64,000 nucleotides of DNA. Source: Leptolyngbya sp. PCC 7375 (lineage in GTDB: Bacteria > Cyanobacteriota > Cyanobacteriia > Phormidesmidales > Phormidesmidaceae). The notes under the pieces are model-generated. The model did no database searches. It saw only the letters and a list, made by a program, of their open reading frames with translations, and was not told where the DNA came from. Shown here piece after piece: positions 15,350 to 24,833 of this stretch. Both the position numbers and the translations under genes were made by a program. Within the stretch, counting starts at the first letter, position 1, and each line of letters starts with the position of its first letter. The stretch covers positions 7,723,961-7,787,960 of the forward strand of contig NZ_JH993797.1 in NCBI RefSeq assembly GCF_000316115.1, written 5' to 3'.

Positions 15350-17536
15350 ATGGCGCGTCGGGTTAATTCGCCAACGGTTCTGCAAATGGAAGCGGTGGAA
15401 TGTGGTGCCGCCGCCCTCAGTATGGTTTTGGGTTACTACGGTCGGTATGTGCCCTTGGCGGAGTTGCGCCATGCCTGCGGTGTGTCACGGGATGGGGTGA
15501 CGGCAGCCAATGTGCTTAAGGCCGCACGCACCTATGGCCTGGAGGCGAAGGGATTTAAGAAAAGTCTGGATAGCTTAGAACAGCTAAAACCCCCGTTTAT
15601 TGTATTCTGGCATTTCAACCACTTTTTGGTGGTGGATGGGTTTGAGGCTAGCCATGTGCGTCTCAACGACCCAGCGACTGGACCGCGCCGGGTGACACGT
15701 CAAGAATTTGATGAGGGATATACGGGAATTGCGCTAACGTTTGCACCAACGGATACCTTTGAAAAGGGTGGTCGCAAACCCAACGTAATCGGCTCCCTGG
15801 TAAGGCGACTGGCCGGATCTACGGGAGCCTTACTCTATTGCACATTGGCAGGTTTTTTGCTGGTGTTGCCAAGGCTAGCACTGCCTGCGTTTAGCCGTAT
15901 TTATATTGACAACATTCTGTTGGCTAAGCGTTTGGACTGGTTACCCTATGTGCTTTTGGGCATCGCCTTAATAGTGCTGGTGCAGGGCCTATTGACCATG
16001 CTGCAATTGCGCTTTTTGCGAGCGCTCAGGATCAAGCTGGCGGTGGGTATGGCCAGTCGGTTTGTGTGGCATGTACTACAGCTACCGGTGGGGTTCTATG
16101 CCCAGCGGTTTGCGGGGGAAATTAGCGGTCGCATTAGTCTAAATGACAGTGTGGCCGCAGTGCTGTCAGGGAGACTGACGACGACAATTATTAGCTCGGT
16201 GATGATCGTGTTTTATGCGATCGCAATGCTCCAATACGATGTCCCCCTAACCATCATCGTCATCTCTTTTGCCATCATTAACGTCGGCGTTCTGCAGTGG
16301 GTGTCTCGGCAACGTAAGGATGCCAACCTGCGACTGGTGCAAGAATACGGTAAGGCATCAGGGATCGCCGTTGCTGGATTACAGGGCATGGAGACCCTCA
16401 AGGCAGGTGGTCTAGAGTCTGACTTTTTTGCTCGCTGGGCGGGGTATCACACCAAAGCGGTCAATGCTCAGCAGAACCTGGGATTGGCTAACCGGGTGAT
16501 TGGCCTGCTGCCATCGCTACTGTCCACCCTGGCTGCACTGTCGCTGCTAATCATTGGCGGCTGGCGCATCATCCACGGCAGTCTCACCATCGGTATGTTG
16601 GTAGCATTCCAGCTGTTAATGCAAAGCTTCCAGGGGCCGGTGAATGCGCTAGTGCAGTTTGCCGGGACATTACAAACGCTACAGGGCAATCTTGACCGTT
16701 TGGATGACGTGTTGGAAAACGAGACAGATGTAGCTTTTTGCCAGCACTGCAAGCACAATGTCTCTGAAGAAGAGGAGGCTGCCAATAATCACCGTCTTTC
16801 TGGAGCCGTGGAGATTCGTAATCTTTCCTTTGGCTACAGCCCGTTGGATCCTCCTCTGATTGAAGACTTTAACCTCACCATTAAACCAGGGCAGCGGATC
16901 GCGCTCGTGGGTGGCAGCGGCTCGGGTAAATCTACACTGGCGCGAGTGATTGCGGGACTGTATCAGCCGAGAAGTGGTGACGTTTGTTTTGATGGCCGAC
17001 CACGACAGGAGATTTCCCAAGCCACACTAACAAACTCCATTGCCATGGTGGAACAGGATATTCTATTGTTTGCCGGTAGCGTACGGGATAATCTTACGCT
17101 TTGGGATGATACCGTTTCAGATGACGATTTGAAGCAGGCTTGTCGAGACGCGGCGATTGAAGAAGCAATTTTGGCCATGCCCTATGGGTATGATGCCAAG
17201 TTGTTGGAAGGAGGCCAAAACCTCAGTGGCGGTCAGCGGCAGCGACTGGAGATTGCGCGGGCATTGGTTAATAACCCGTCGATTTTGATTATGGATGAAG
17301 CGACGAGTGCGCTAGATACGGAGACTGAGAAGATGATTGATCAGAATCTACGGCGGCGTGGGTGTACGTGCATTATTGTGGCGCATCGGTTAAGTACGAT
17401 TCGAGATGCGGATGAGATTATTGTGTTGGATCGAGGGAAAGTTGTGCAAAGGGGAAATCATGAAGAACTTTGGCAAGAGGCGGGCCATTATGGAGACTTG
17501 ATTCGGAGTTCAGGGACGGCATTGGCGGTTGCCTAG
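15350..17536 (+). CDS. NHLM-type bacteriocin ABC transporter with C39 peptidase domain
   Basis: A 728-residue peptidase-containing ABC exporter. Residues 1 to about 140 are a C39 peptidase with catalytic Cys (MEAVECGAAALSM), His (FNHFLVVDGF) and Asp (NDPATGP); it removes double-glycine leader peptides. A six-helix transmembrane domain (about 155-450) and an ATPase domain follow, with Walker A GGSGSGKST, signature LSGGQRQR and Walker B ILIMDEATSALD. The order and sequence match the peptidase/ATPase half of NHLM export systems for modified peptides. AAGGGG about 8 bp upstream supports the ATG at 15350. No precursor gene is visible nearby. It is followed after 40 bp by its partner. Confidence 0.88.
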   Translation: MARRVNSPTVLQMEAVECGAAALSMVLGYYGRYVPLAELRHACGVSRDGVTAANVLKAARTYGLEAKGFKKSLDSLEQLKPPFIVFWHFNHFLVVDGFEASHVRLNDPATGPRRVTRQEFDEGYTGIALTFAPTDTFEKGGRKPNVIGSLVRRLAGSTGALLYCTLAGFLLVLPRLALPAFSRIYIDNILLAKRLDWLPYVLLGIALIVLVQGLLTMLQLRFLRALRIKLAVGMASRFVWHVLQLPVGFYAQRFAGEISGRISLNDSVAAVLSGRLTTTIISSVMIVFYAIAMLQYDVPLTIIVISFAIINVGVLQWVSRQRKDANLRLVQEYGKASGIAVAGLQGMETLKAGGLESDFFARWAGYHTKAVNAQQNLGLANRVIGLLPSLLSTLAALSLLIIGGWRIIHGSLTIGMLVAFQLLMQSFQGPVNALVQFAGTLQTLQGNLDRLDDVLENETDVAFCQHCKHNVSEEEEAANNHRLSGAVEIRNLSFGYSPLDPPLIEDFNLTIKPGQRIALVGGSGSGKSTLARVIAGLYQPRSGDVCFDGRPRQEISQATLTNSIAMVEQDILLFAGSVRDNLTLWDDTVSDDDLKQACRDAAIEEAILAMPYGYDAKLLEGGQNLSGGQRQRLEIARALVNNPSILIMDEATSALDTETEKMIDQNLRRRGCTCIIVAHRLSTIRDADEIIVLDRGKVVQRGNHEELWQEAGHYGDLIRSSGTALAVA

Positions 17537-17576
17537 AGAGTTTTGAGTTTAACTGTTTTATCGACTACTTGATCCC

Positions 17577-20480
17577 ATGGTTCTCGCAGATTCACAAAGC
17601 ACGTCTAATACCTCTGGCATTCATTCCATCAACAGTAATGATGTCTTTCCTCTACTATCTTCCGGACTGTGGCGAGTTAAATCTGGTCGCTTAGGCATAT
17701 TTGCCGTGGGTTGGAAGAATGGTGAATCCGTAGGCGAACGCCGCTATCTGTGGACTGTAGATGTAGGGGATTTGATCATCGAGACTGAGGCTAGATCCTG
17801 TGATCTGGCTTTGGTGGCGGTGGCGTTTGAGGCGAGTGAGATAGAACCTATCGCCAAAGAAGCAGATGCCAATGGGGATGGGGGTATTTGTGGCCATGTG
17901 ACCATACCGTTGCTCAGGCAGGTTGAGCGATGGGTGGGTGGACTGACTCAGGTGAAGGGATTTCCTGGCAGATCGATTGCAGAGTCTTCTGAAATTGTTG
18001 GGAGAGTGAGTCTTGAGCCTGCCGAGGGCTATAGTCCAAAGGCCGCGATGATGTGGGTGAGACCTACGACCCATCAGGCATATTGGCTAGATGTGGAGCG
18101 GTTTGTGCTTGGGCCTTCGTCTCCTTTGTTTCCGATTTCGCGGACAACTTGGTTGCAGGCTCCAGATCAGTCAGTGGAGTTAGAGATTGTTTCTGCTGAT
18201 CAGCTTTGCTCTAAGAGTTCCTATAAGGAATTTATGCAGGGGTTAAATCTGTTTCACCAGTACGCGCTGGAAGTCATTGAAGAAGGGTGGCAGACAGATC
18301 GACAACGCGGGGAACAACAGTTTACAGCTCGCCAACAACTAAACCAGGAAGTGACACAAACGGCACTGCAGGGTTTGGTTTCTGTCTTGCAGCCAAGTTC
18401 AGGAGACTATTTGCTGGCAGACACGCCGCTGCTAAGGGTGGCAGGGGCTGTGGGCCATGCCTTGGGAGTGAAGATTGAACCTCCGGCAGAGTCTGAACAG
18501 GCGCAACAGGTGAAGGAGCCGTTGGAGGCGATTGCCAGGGCGTCTCAGCTGCGAATGCGACAGGTGTTGTTGCGGGGGCGCTGGTGGCGGCAGGATGTTG
18601 GCCCATTGGTGGCCTATACGCAAGATGAGCGTCGTCCAGTGGCATTGATTCCGGTGCGTCAGACTCACTATGAGCTACTGGAAGCGAATGGTCAGCGCCT
18701 ACCCGTGACTGAAGCTGTGGCGGGAACAGTGGAGCCGGTGGCATTTATGTTTTATCGGCCTTTGCCTGAGGGTCATCTGACGGCCTGGAATTTACTGAAG
18801 TTTGCGTTTCAGGGGCGTCGACGAGACCTGATAGTAGTGGGTCTGGCGGGAGTCGTAGTGACTCTGTTGGGCATGGTGTTACCACAGATGACGGCGGTGC
18901 TGGTGGATGATGCGATTCCCTTTGGTAGTGCAGGATTGCTGTTGCAAATTGGTTTGGCGCTGGTGGCTGTGGCCATTGGGCGAGCAAGTTTTCAGCTGGT
19001 GCAGGCGATTACCACTATGCGGCTGGAGACTGGGTCTGATGTGGCATTGCAGGCAGCAGTGTGGGATCGGTTGCTAAAGCTCCAGACGTCGTTTTTTAGA
19101 GACTATGCCACAGGAGATTTACTGTCGCGGGTGTCGAGTATTACGTCGATTCGTCGGTTACTCAGTGGTTCGGCATTGGATGCGATTTTGTCAGGGACGT
19201 TTGCGCTGCTGAATTTGGGGCTGTTGTTTTATTACAGTGGTAAGTTAGCTGCGCTGGCACTGGTCGTAGCGCTGTTGATTATGGTCGTCACCGTCACTTC
19301 TGGCGCATTTTTGCTAAAGAAACAGCGGCCTATGCTGGAGATTCGAGGAGAACTGTATGGCCTGATGGTGCAGCTGATCAATGGAGTCTCAAAACTACGG
19401 ATTGCCGGGGCGGAGTCGCGGGCGTTTGCTCAGTGGGGCAATAAGTATCGTCGACTGTTGGAGATAGAGCTCAGCACTCAGCAGTTGGAAGACTCGGTCA
19501 ATGTATTTAATACGATGATTCCTACGGTGACAACTATTGCCCTGTTTTGGTTGGCAAGTACGCTGGTAGGCCCATTTGAACTATCAACGGGGCGATTTCT
19601 GGCGTTTAATGCGGCCTTTACGATCTTTATCGGCGGTATCACTAATCTGAGTTTGACGATGATCGATGTGATGGATGTGATTCCGTTGTGGATGCGATCG
19701 CAACCTATCCTCGAAGCATCTCCTGAAGTTACGACTGAAAAAACTGATCCGGGGCAGCTATCGGGAGCATTTTGTGTAGATCGTGTTACCTTCCGCTATC
19801 GGGAAGATGGCCCGTTGATTTTGGACAATGTGACAGTAGAGGCTAAGCCTGGAGAGTTTATTGCGCTGGTGGGACCATCTGGTTCTGGTAAGTCTACTGT
19901 TCTGCGGCTGCTGTTAGGGTTTGAACATCCTCACTCAGGCACTGTTTATTATGACGGTCGGGATATGTGCGGTTTGAATTTAAATGCTATCCGTCGACAG
20001 TTAGGTGTTGTATTACAAAACGGCCACATCAGCGCTGGCTCGATTTTTGAAAATATCTCAGGTGGAGCACTAATTACCCAGGATGATGCCTGGCGAGCGG
20101 CTGAGATGGCTGGCTTTGCTGAGGATGTTCGTAATTTTCCAATGCAGCTGCACACAGTTGTGAGTGAAGGAGGCGGCAACCTTTCTGGGGGGCAACGACA
20201 GCGATTGATTATTGCGAGAGCGTTGGCCCTTAACCCAAAGTTGTTGCTGTTGGACGAGGCTACCAGTGCTCTGGATAATAAAACCCAGGCAATTGTGAGT
20301 GAAAGCCTAGACCGGCTGAACGTTACTCGTGTTGTTGTTGCCCACCGTCTGAGCACTATCCGCAATGCCGACCGCATTTATGTGATTAAAGCTGGTTGTG
20401 TAGTTCAGGTAGGTAGCTTTGATGAGCTAGCAAAACAACCAGGCGTTTTTGCAGAGCTCATAAAACGACAGCTAGCTTAA
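17577..20480 (+). CDS. NHLM-type bacteriocin ABC transporter, second ATP-binding/permease protein
   Basis: A 967-residue ABC exporter of the second NHLM type. An N-terminal half of about 400 residues has no known catalytic motif and is characteristic of this subfamily. A transmembrane domain (about 420-700) and an ATPase domain (about 720-965) follow, with VGPSGSGKST, LSGGQRQRL and LLLLDEATSALD. With the preceding peptidase-transporter it would form a heteromeric exporter for a leader-cleaved peptide. The usual HlyD-like third component and the peptide precursor are absent from the window, so the pair may export a product encoded elsewhere. There is no strong Shine-Dalgarno, so the start is approximate. 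Confidence 0.85.
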   Translation: MVLADSQSTSNTSGIHSINSNDVFPLLSSGLWRVKSGRLGIFAVGWKNGESVGERRYLWTVDVGDLIIETEARSCDLALVAVAFEASEIEPIAKEADANGDGGICGHVTIPLLRQVERWVGGLTQVKGFPGRSIAESSEIVGRVSLEPAEGYSPKAAMMWVRPTTHQAYWLDVERFVLGPSSPLFPISRTTWLQAPDQSVELEIVSADQLCSKSSYKEFMQGLNLFHQYALEVIEEGWQTDRQRGEQQFTARQQLNQEVTQTALQGLVSVLQPSSGDYLLADTPLLRVAGAVGHALGVKIEPPAESEQAQQVKEPLEAIARASQLRMRQVLLRGRWWRQDVGPLVAYTQDERRPVALIPVRQTHYELLEANGQRLPVTEAVAGTVEPVAFMFYRPLPEGHLTAWNLLKFAFQGRRRDLIVVGLAGVVVTLLGMVLPQMTAVLVDDAIPFGSAGLLLQIGLALVAVAIGRASFQLVQAITTMRLETGSDVALQAAVWDRLLKLQTSFFRDYATGDLLSRVSSITSIRRLLSGSALDAILSGTFALLNLGLLFYYSGKLAALALVVALLIMVVTVTSGAFLLKKQRPMLEIRGELYGLMVQLINGVSKLRIAGAESRAFAQWGNKYRRLLEIELSTQQLEDSVNVFNTMIPTVTTIALFWLASTLVGPFELSTGRFLAFNAAFTIFIGGITNLSLTMIDVMDVIPLWMRSQPILEASPEVTTEKTDPGQLSGAFCVDRVTFRYREDGPLILDNVTVEAKPGEFIALVGPSGSGKSTVLRLLLGFEHPHSGTVYYDGRDMCGLNLNAIRRQLGVVLQNGHISAGSIFENISGGALITQDDAWRAAEMAGFAEDVRNFPMQLHTVVSEGGGNLSGGQRQRLIIARALALNPKLLLLDEATSALDNKTQAIVSESLDRLNVTRVVVAHRLSTIRNADRIYVIKAGCVVQVGSFDELAKQPGVFAELIKRQLA

Positions 20481-20713
20481 GCTCCATGAATTTTATCTTA
20501 GGATGCATTGCGTTATTGCTAACACATTCTAGTGGACTGGACTAGGGTGCCCTTACGCTGACCTATAGAAAGCACCATAATGGATTGCAGCATTGGACGA
20601 CCCGATCCGGGCTGGTTCTGAATTCGAGTGTCACTGGTGACCGCTCAGTAAACCCGCGCTTATGCTGCTTCGGTTACAGATGCTGTCAGTAGCTTACTGG
20701 TCGTAGTTTAACG

Positions 20714-21370
20714 CTACTGATGAGTGCTTGAGTTTTGAACGCCATTTAAGATCAAGCTGATTGCAGCTTGTGTATATTGTTCAATCATTTCTGCACTCAA
20801 TAGGTCTTGATTTGGAGTGAGATGCTTGAGATTTTCATGGGCATTGCCGTAAAAGACGCATATTCCAATGATGTTGAGTGTGGTCATATAGGGATCGAGT
20901 GAGCGAAAAATACCTGTTTTTATGCCTTGTTCCAGTAGTCCAGTGAGTAAGTCGATTGCTTTTTGCCAGTTCGTTTGCGTGAAGTATTTTCCTTGGTTCT
21001 GGCTGGCTTCTTGAAACAGTAACATTCCACGATGACGATGTTTAGTCTCGTAAGCGATCGCAACTCGAATCACGGCTACTAACGCCTGATCTGGAGATAA
21101 ATTTTCAAAATCAATTTGAGCGATCGCATCTTGAATCTCAGTTGCCGGACGCTGTAGAACAGCCTGATACAGCCCCTCTTTGTTCTTGAAATAGTAATAA
21201 ATCATCCGCGACGCCACACCCGCAGCCTTAGCGATTTCATCGGTTCTTGCGCCTTTTAGACCATGCCTGGCAAATTCAATTTCAGCGGCGTTTAGAATGT
21301 GCTGCTTCGTCTTTTCTGCGTCCCGTACAGCACGCTTTGAACCCGGTTTTTGAGTTGGTTGATTGACCAC
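20714..21370 (-). CDS. TetR/AcrR family transcriptional regulator
   Basis: A 218-residue repressor-type protein. The N-terminal helix-turn-helix (about residues 20-70) has the family pattern ILNAAEIEFARHGLKGARTDEIAKAAGV followed by YYYFKNKEGLYQAVL. The C-terminal ligand-binding domain is not recognisable in detail. It is divergent from the decayed FAD monooxygenase, with a 142-bp shared control region containing a good promoter and an inverted repeat, so it probably represses that gene and perhaps the acetyltransferase beyond it. The binding half-site proposal is inference. Confidence 0.9.
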   Translation of the reverse strand: MVNQPTQKPGSKRAVRDAEKTKQHILNAAEIEFARHGLKGARTDEIAKAAGVASRMIYYYFKNKEGLYQAVLQRPATEIQDAIAQIDFENLSPDQALVAVIRVAIAYETKHRHRGMLLFQEASQNQGKYFTQTNWQKAIDLLTGLLEQGIKTGIFRSLDPYMTTLNIIGICVFYGNAHENLKHLTPNQDLLSAEMIEQYTQAAISLILNGVQNSSTHQ

Positions 21371-21444
21371 AGTGTAACCCTAGCCGCGTTTTTCAGATTC
21401 CATCATAGCTGCCTGACATAATGAACTAAAAAATTAATTAACAG

Positions 21445-21499
21445 TTGACGACGGATATCGGCTACTCACATAATTATGAATGAAATTTTTAATTCATAA
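21445..21499 (+). promoter_or_regulatory. Promoter and TetR operator candidate between divergent genes
   Basis: TTGACG (21445-21450) and CATAAT (21469-21474) are spaced 18 bp apart and point at the monooxygenase remnant. Overlapping the downstream edge is an inverted repeat with 8-bp arms, TTATGAAT (21474-21481) and ATTCATAA (21492-21499), separated by 10 bp. Its position over the transcription start fits a repressor site for the adjacent TetR protein. Confidence 0.55.
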
Positions 21500-21512
21500 A
21501 ATTTGAGGCGAG

Positions 21513-22198
21513 ATGGTACAAGTTTCTTTAGCTCGGGGTCGCCATGCCGTTGTCATTGGTGGCAGCATGGCAGGACTGCTAACCGCGCGAATTCTTGTGG
21601 ACTATTTTGAGCAGGTTACGATTTTGGAGTGCGATCGCTTTCCGACCAAAAGTCCTCAGCCTCGAAAAGGCGTGCCTCAATGTAAGCAGCTACATATTTT
21701 GCTAACTCGCGGTCGCCAGATCATGGAAGAGCTTTTTCCTGGGCTAGAGACAGAACTGATCGATGCAGATGCAGCCGTACTGGATATGGGAGCGGACGTA
21801 GCATGGTTGAATCCGTTTGGTTGGGCAGCCCGGTTTCCATCCGGATAGGAGCCATATTGTTGCGGCAATGTTTGCAAGAAACTGCTTTAACAGAACTACC
21901 TAGCCGTTTTCAAAAAGAACTTGCCAAGGTCAATGCAACCCCTTGGATTGCAGCGACCAGTCAAGACGCGAAATATCCCAGTGTGAAAGGCCTGACACAA
22001 CCTCCAACTCTGCCAGAACAAGCGATCGGCTGGTATATGGATCAACTTATTCAGCTAACAACGAAAGAACCTCAAGTGACCTTGGTATTATTTAACGTTT
22101 TTCATATGGTTCAGTCATCTGGTACATTGTTTCAGCCATTGATGCTATTTCGAGTTATTCAACAACTGCTAACCCGCCCATTGTGGTTTTCGACATGA
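21513..22198 (+). pseudogene. FAD-dependent monooxygenase remnant with internal deletion
   Basis: The first 112 residues have the FAD-binding motif (HAVVIGGSMAGLLTARIL) and the KGVPQCKQLHILL segment of aromatic/epoxidase-type monooxygenases. The frame then stops at 21848. The C-terminal end of the same protein (AKVNATPWIAATSQD, then a helical tail) continues in another frame from about 21860 to 22198. The middle, including the substrate domain and GD motif, is missing, so this is a deletion plus frameshift. The gene retains a promoter and TetR site but cannot encode a working enzyme. Confidence 0.75.
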
Positions 22199-22207
22199 GG
22201 TAAAGCC

Positions 22208-23002
22208 ATGGATATAGATTCGTATCTCAAACGCATTGGATACTGCGGGCCACGTGAACCTACAGCAGAGACGCTGAAGCAACTTCACCGGGCGCACATG
22301 CTTGCTGTTCCATTTGAAAATTTGGATATTCTTCTGGGCCATCCGATTACCCTCTCTCTTCCCCTATTCTATGACAAGATTATTCGGCATCGGCGAGGTG
22401 GTTTCTGTTACGAGCTAAATGGACTCTTTGGATGGTTACTTGAACAGCTTGGTTTTACGGTAGAACTCTTATCAGCACGAGTGTTTAGCGGTGCTCAACC
22501 AGGGCCTGAGTTTGATCATCTAGTTCTATTGGTTGAGATGGAGGAACGTCTAATCGCAGATGTGGGATTTGGAGATTCATTTCTAGAACCGCTACGGCTC
22601 GATGCTGGAATAGAGGATGTGCAATATGGTTGCACATATCGCTTGATAGAATCAGGGACTGATAGGCTACTCCAGCGGCGACGAGAGTCTACTTGGGAGT
22701 CACAATATGTGTTTTCATTGACTCCCCATCAGCTTGCTGAATTCAGCACCATGTGCGAACATCAACAGACTTCTCCAGAGTCAGCTTTTAAACAAAAATC
22801 ACTCTGCTCACTGGCAACGCAAGACGGACGCATCACGCTTTCAAATAACCGTTTGATCATAACGGCTGGAGGGCAGCGTCAGGAACAGACGGTGGCAGAT
22901 GAGAAGGCGTATCGAAATCTTCTGAAATCTAAGTTCGAGATAGAATTTGAGAAAGCAGTACGAGTGGATACCCTTATAGATCTAAAGGATACATACTGTT
23001 GA
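22208..23002 (+). CDS. Arylamine N-acetyltransferase
   Basis: A 264-residue cytosolic enzyme that moves an acyl group from acyl-CoA to arylamines, hydrazines or related amines through a cysteine thioester. The triad is Cys67 (RRGGFCYELN), His104 (EFDHLVLLV) and Asp118 (IADVGFGDSF). PFENLDI near residues 35-41 is also typical of the family. It starts 9 bp after the end of the monooxygenase remnant, so both were probably one TetR-controlled unit dealing with aromatic compounds. In some actinomycetes relatives close macrolactam rings, but no polyketide genes are nearby. Confidence 0.9.
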   Translation: MDIDSYLKRIGYCGPREPTAETLKQLHRAHMLAVPFENLDILLGHPITLSLPLFYDKIIRHRRGGFCYELNGLFGWLLEQLGFTVELLSARVFSGAQPGPEFDHLVLLVEMEERLIADVGFGDSFLEPLRLDAGIEDVQYGCTYRLIESGTDRLLQRRRESTWESQYVFSLTPHQLAEFSTMCEHQQTSPESAFKQKSLCSLATQDGRITLSNNRLIITAGGQRQEQTVADEKAYRNLLKSKFEIEFEKAVRVDTLIDLKDTYC

Positions 23003-23092
23003 ATTTGAAGAGAAATATCATCTTGTTGATTGTCCAGAATGCATGGTTCCGGTGAAGAGAGAAAAACCTCAGCCAATTATTGAGATCATGCC

Positions 23093-23115
23093 AAAAAACC
23101 TTCGTTAATGAAGGT
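23093..23115 (-). terminator. Rho-independent terminator of the HD-domain gene
   Basis: Read on the minus strand, ACCTTC, a 6-base loop and GAAGGT form a hairpin followed by six T residues. It lies about 70 bp after the stop codon of the HD-domain gene. Confidence 0.7.
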
Positions 23116-23181
23116 GCACTGCTAAAGCCCTATTGCTTGGGTCGGATACAAGATTGGAAGAGTTGTGTTAAATGAGATTTG

Positions 23182-24240
23182 TTACCTGGATAGAGCTGGT
23201 TGATTAATATTGACTGCTTCCACATTAGCTTCTAGATTTTCAACAATCTGCTGTCCTAGGGGGGTTGCTTGCAAATAGGCCAAGGCAGGTTGAATGTAGG
23301 AATAAACTTGAGTGCGATAAAACTTAGGAAAACCCAATTTCAGATCCTCAGGAGTCCGATAGCCCAGCTCTTGGTTCTTCCCTAATTCCTCGAACTCATA
23401 GAAAAGCGCTACTGTCTTTTGTAAATAACCCGGATCGCTAAGCTGACCAATCAGGTCTGCCGCACGGGTCAGACCAGGATAGTGCCCCGTAACCTGATAG
23501 ACTGGCTCATCTGGTACCGGAAATCGGGTAAAGCCAATGTTGCGCTTAATTGCCTGGAGGTCTAAAACTTCATAATGGCTGAAATTCTCTTGCACGAATA
23601 GCTTACCTCGTTCAATATGGTAAGGAGCCAAACTAGCATCTGTTGACCCTGGAGGTAGGGTAACCCAGGTTGTTTCTGGCACTAAACCAGAGGTCTGAAC
23701 CCGAGCTCGAACATAACGGCGTTGTGCAATATCATCCTGCTGGCAGACACCGCTGACATAGCCAATATCATGGCAAAGCAACGACACCATAAAATTCAGC
23801 CAGTCCTCGCAAGTGACATTACCCTCAAGCTGATGCTTGCCGTGCAAGATTTCCTGCCCTACTAGACAGACAAGGATCGTGTGTTCAACATTATGGTACA
23901 ACGCTGTGCTCGCACTAAGCCTATCCAATACCTGAGCAGCAAACGTGCTTAATAAATGACCATAGTCCAACTGAAACGCTTGTTCAGGCTTTGCAGATAA
24001 GTAGCCCAAAGGTTTCCCCAGCATTTGAATATACTTCTCGTGCAGCTGATTTACACAAGCTTGCTTCATTGAGGTGGAGGGGTATAGCACTTTTAATGTC
24101 CGTGGAACTTGATTGCAGGTTAAAGAGCTTGCGTTTAAGGAACTATGAGCTATGGGTAAATTATATGTTTCATTTAACCTACCCTTTTCAGTCTTAATGT
24201 CAATCTTACTTGGTTTGATGAATATATTTGCTCTTTGCAT
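23182..24240 (-). CDS. HD-domain protein, metal-dependent phosphohydrolase-like
   Basis: A 352-residue protein of a cyanobacterial HD-domain group. Metal-ligand motifs are HNVEHT (about residue 140) and LLCHDIGYVSG (about residue 175), with a downstream conserved His/Asp-bearing helical region (RAADLIGQLSD). HD proteins hydrolyse nucleotides or cyclic nucleotides, but the substrate of this group is not known to me. About 65 N-terminal residues precede the domain and look poorly conserved, so an internal ATG may be the real start. A small secreted peptide gene lies 33 bp upstream on the same strand, suggesting a two-gene unit. Confidence 0.75.
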   Translation of the reverse strand: MQRANIFIKPSKIDIKTEKGRLNETYNLPIAHSSLNASSLTCNQVPRTLKVLYPSTSMKQACVNQLHEKYIQMLGKPLGYLSAKPEQAFQLDYGHLLSTFAAQVLDRLSASTALYHNVEHTILVCLVGQEILHGKHQLEGNVTCEDWLNFMVSLLCHDIGYVSGVCQQDDIAQRRYVRARVQTSGLVPETTWVTLPPGSTDASLAPYHIERGKLFVQENFSHYEVLDLQAIKRNIGFTRFPVPDEPVYQVTGHYPGLTRAADLIGQLSDPGYLQKTVALFYEFEELGKNQELGYRTPEDLKLGFPKFYRTQVYSYIQPALAYLQATPLGQQIVENLEANVEAVNINQPALSR

Positions 24241-24273
24241 TAGCGTTTCTTTTTATAAACGATCATAATTTCG

Positions 24274-24414
24274 TCATCCTGACTGCCGAATAGGTCGATT
24301 GCCTTTTCGATAGATAGCTAAGATGGTTTGGGGTTGGCCGTGCTGGTATTGACCCTTTTGAAAAGCAGTAATAGCCGGAGAAAGACAGAGAAATATCAAA
24401 AGAACAGGTGCCAT
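24274..24414 (-). CDS. Small putative secreted peptide, 46 residues
   Basis: A short frame with a strong Shine-Dalgarno (GGAAGGAG seven bases before the ATG). The predicted peptide starts MAPVLLIFLCLSPAITAF, a signal-peptide-like hydrophobic stretch, and continues with a Gln/Tyr/basic tail (QKGQYQHGQPQ). It sits just upstream of and on the same strand as the HD-domain gene. It matches no family I know. It is called because of the ribosome-binding site and hydrophobic start; length alone would not justify it. Confidence 0.45.
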   Translation of the reverse strand: MAPVLLIFLCLSPAITAFQKGQYQHGQPQTILAIYRKGNRPIRQSG

Positions 24415-24833
24415 TGATGTTCTCCTTCCAGGGGCGGCTGCTTGACATTGTGACGGGGCACTATGCTTGCATCGGGCTATTTAATACTGGCGCTGCACAG
24501 GCGTTTGCTTAAGTCTATAGTTTGGCTCGAATAATGGGCCAAGGCTACAGGGGAGTAACCCCGTGGCTAGTCCAGTATTTTTGTGCTATCTGACTATCCC
24601 CGTCATCCTTAGTATCTGGCGTTAAGCTCTGGAGTGTAACCAGAAAAGCTCACAACCTGGGGAAAATTTGCTAAGTATAGGATAGCTGCTTAAACGTTCG
24701 CTTCATCTAAACCTCATAAAACCTCAGCAAAGCCCTCCAAACCTCCACATTAGCTTTGTCAGAAAATAAACAGCGGGGTAACTTAGGACTGTGCATCCCC
24801 TGCCTCGACTACCTACCATGATTCGTCACTCCC
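24415..24833. other. Divergent intergenic region, 419 bp
   Basis: This holds the control regions of the small peptide/HD-protein unit (minus strand) and the TIR-like/AAA gene (plus strand). The Shine-Dalgarno of the minus-strand peptide lies at its left edge. No clear operator, hairpin or additional gene was found. Confidence 0.4.

Noticed and set aside
18322..18744. A proline-rich 140-residue minus-strand frame
   Set aside because: It is the antisense of a GC-rich part of the second NHLM transporter, and proline richness is a by-product of that.
22208..23002. Arylamine N-acetyltransferase as a tailoring enzyme of the peptide cluster
   Set aside because: It lies 9 kb away, is linked to a TetR-controlled monooxygenase remnant, and several unrelated genes intervene.
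24263..24448. A 61-residue minus-strand frame overlapping the small peptide
   Set aside because: The overlapping 46-residue frame has the Shine-Dalgarno at proper spacing and a signal-like start; this one has neither.
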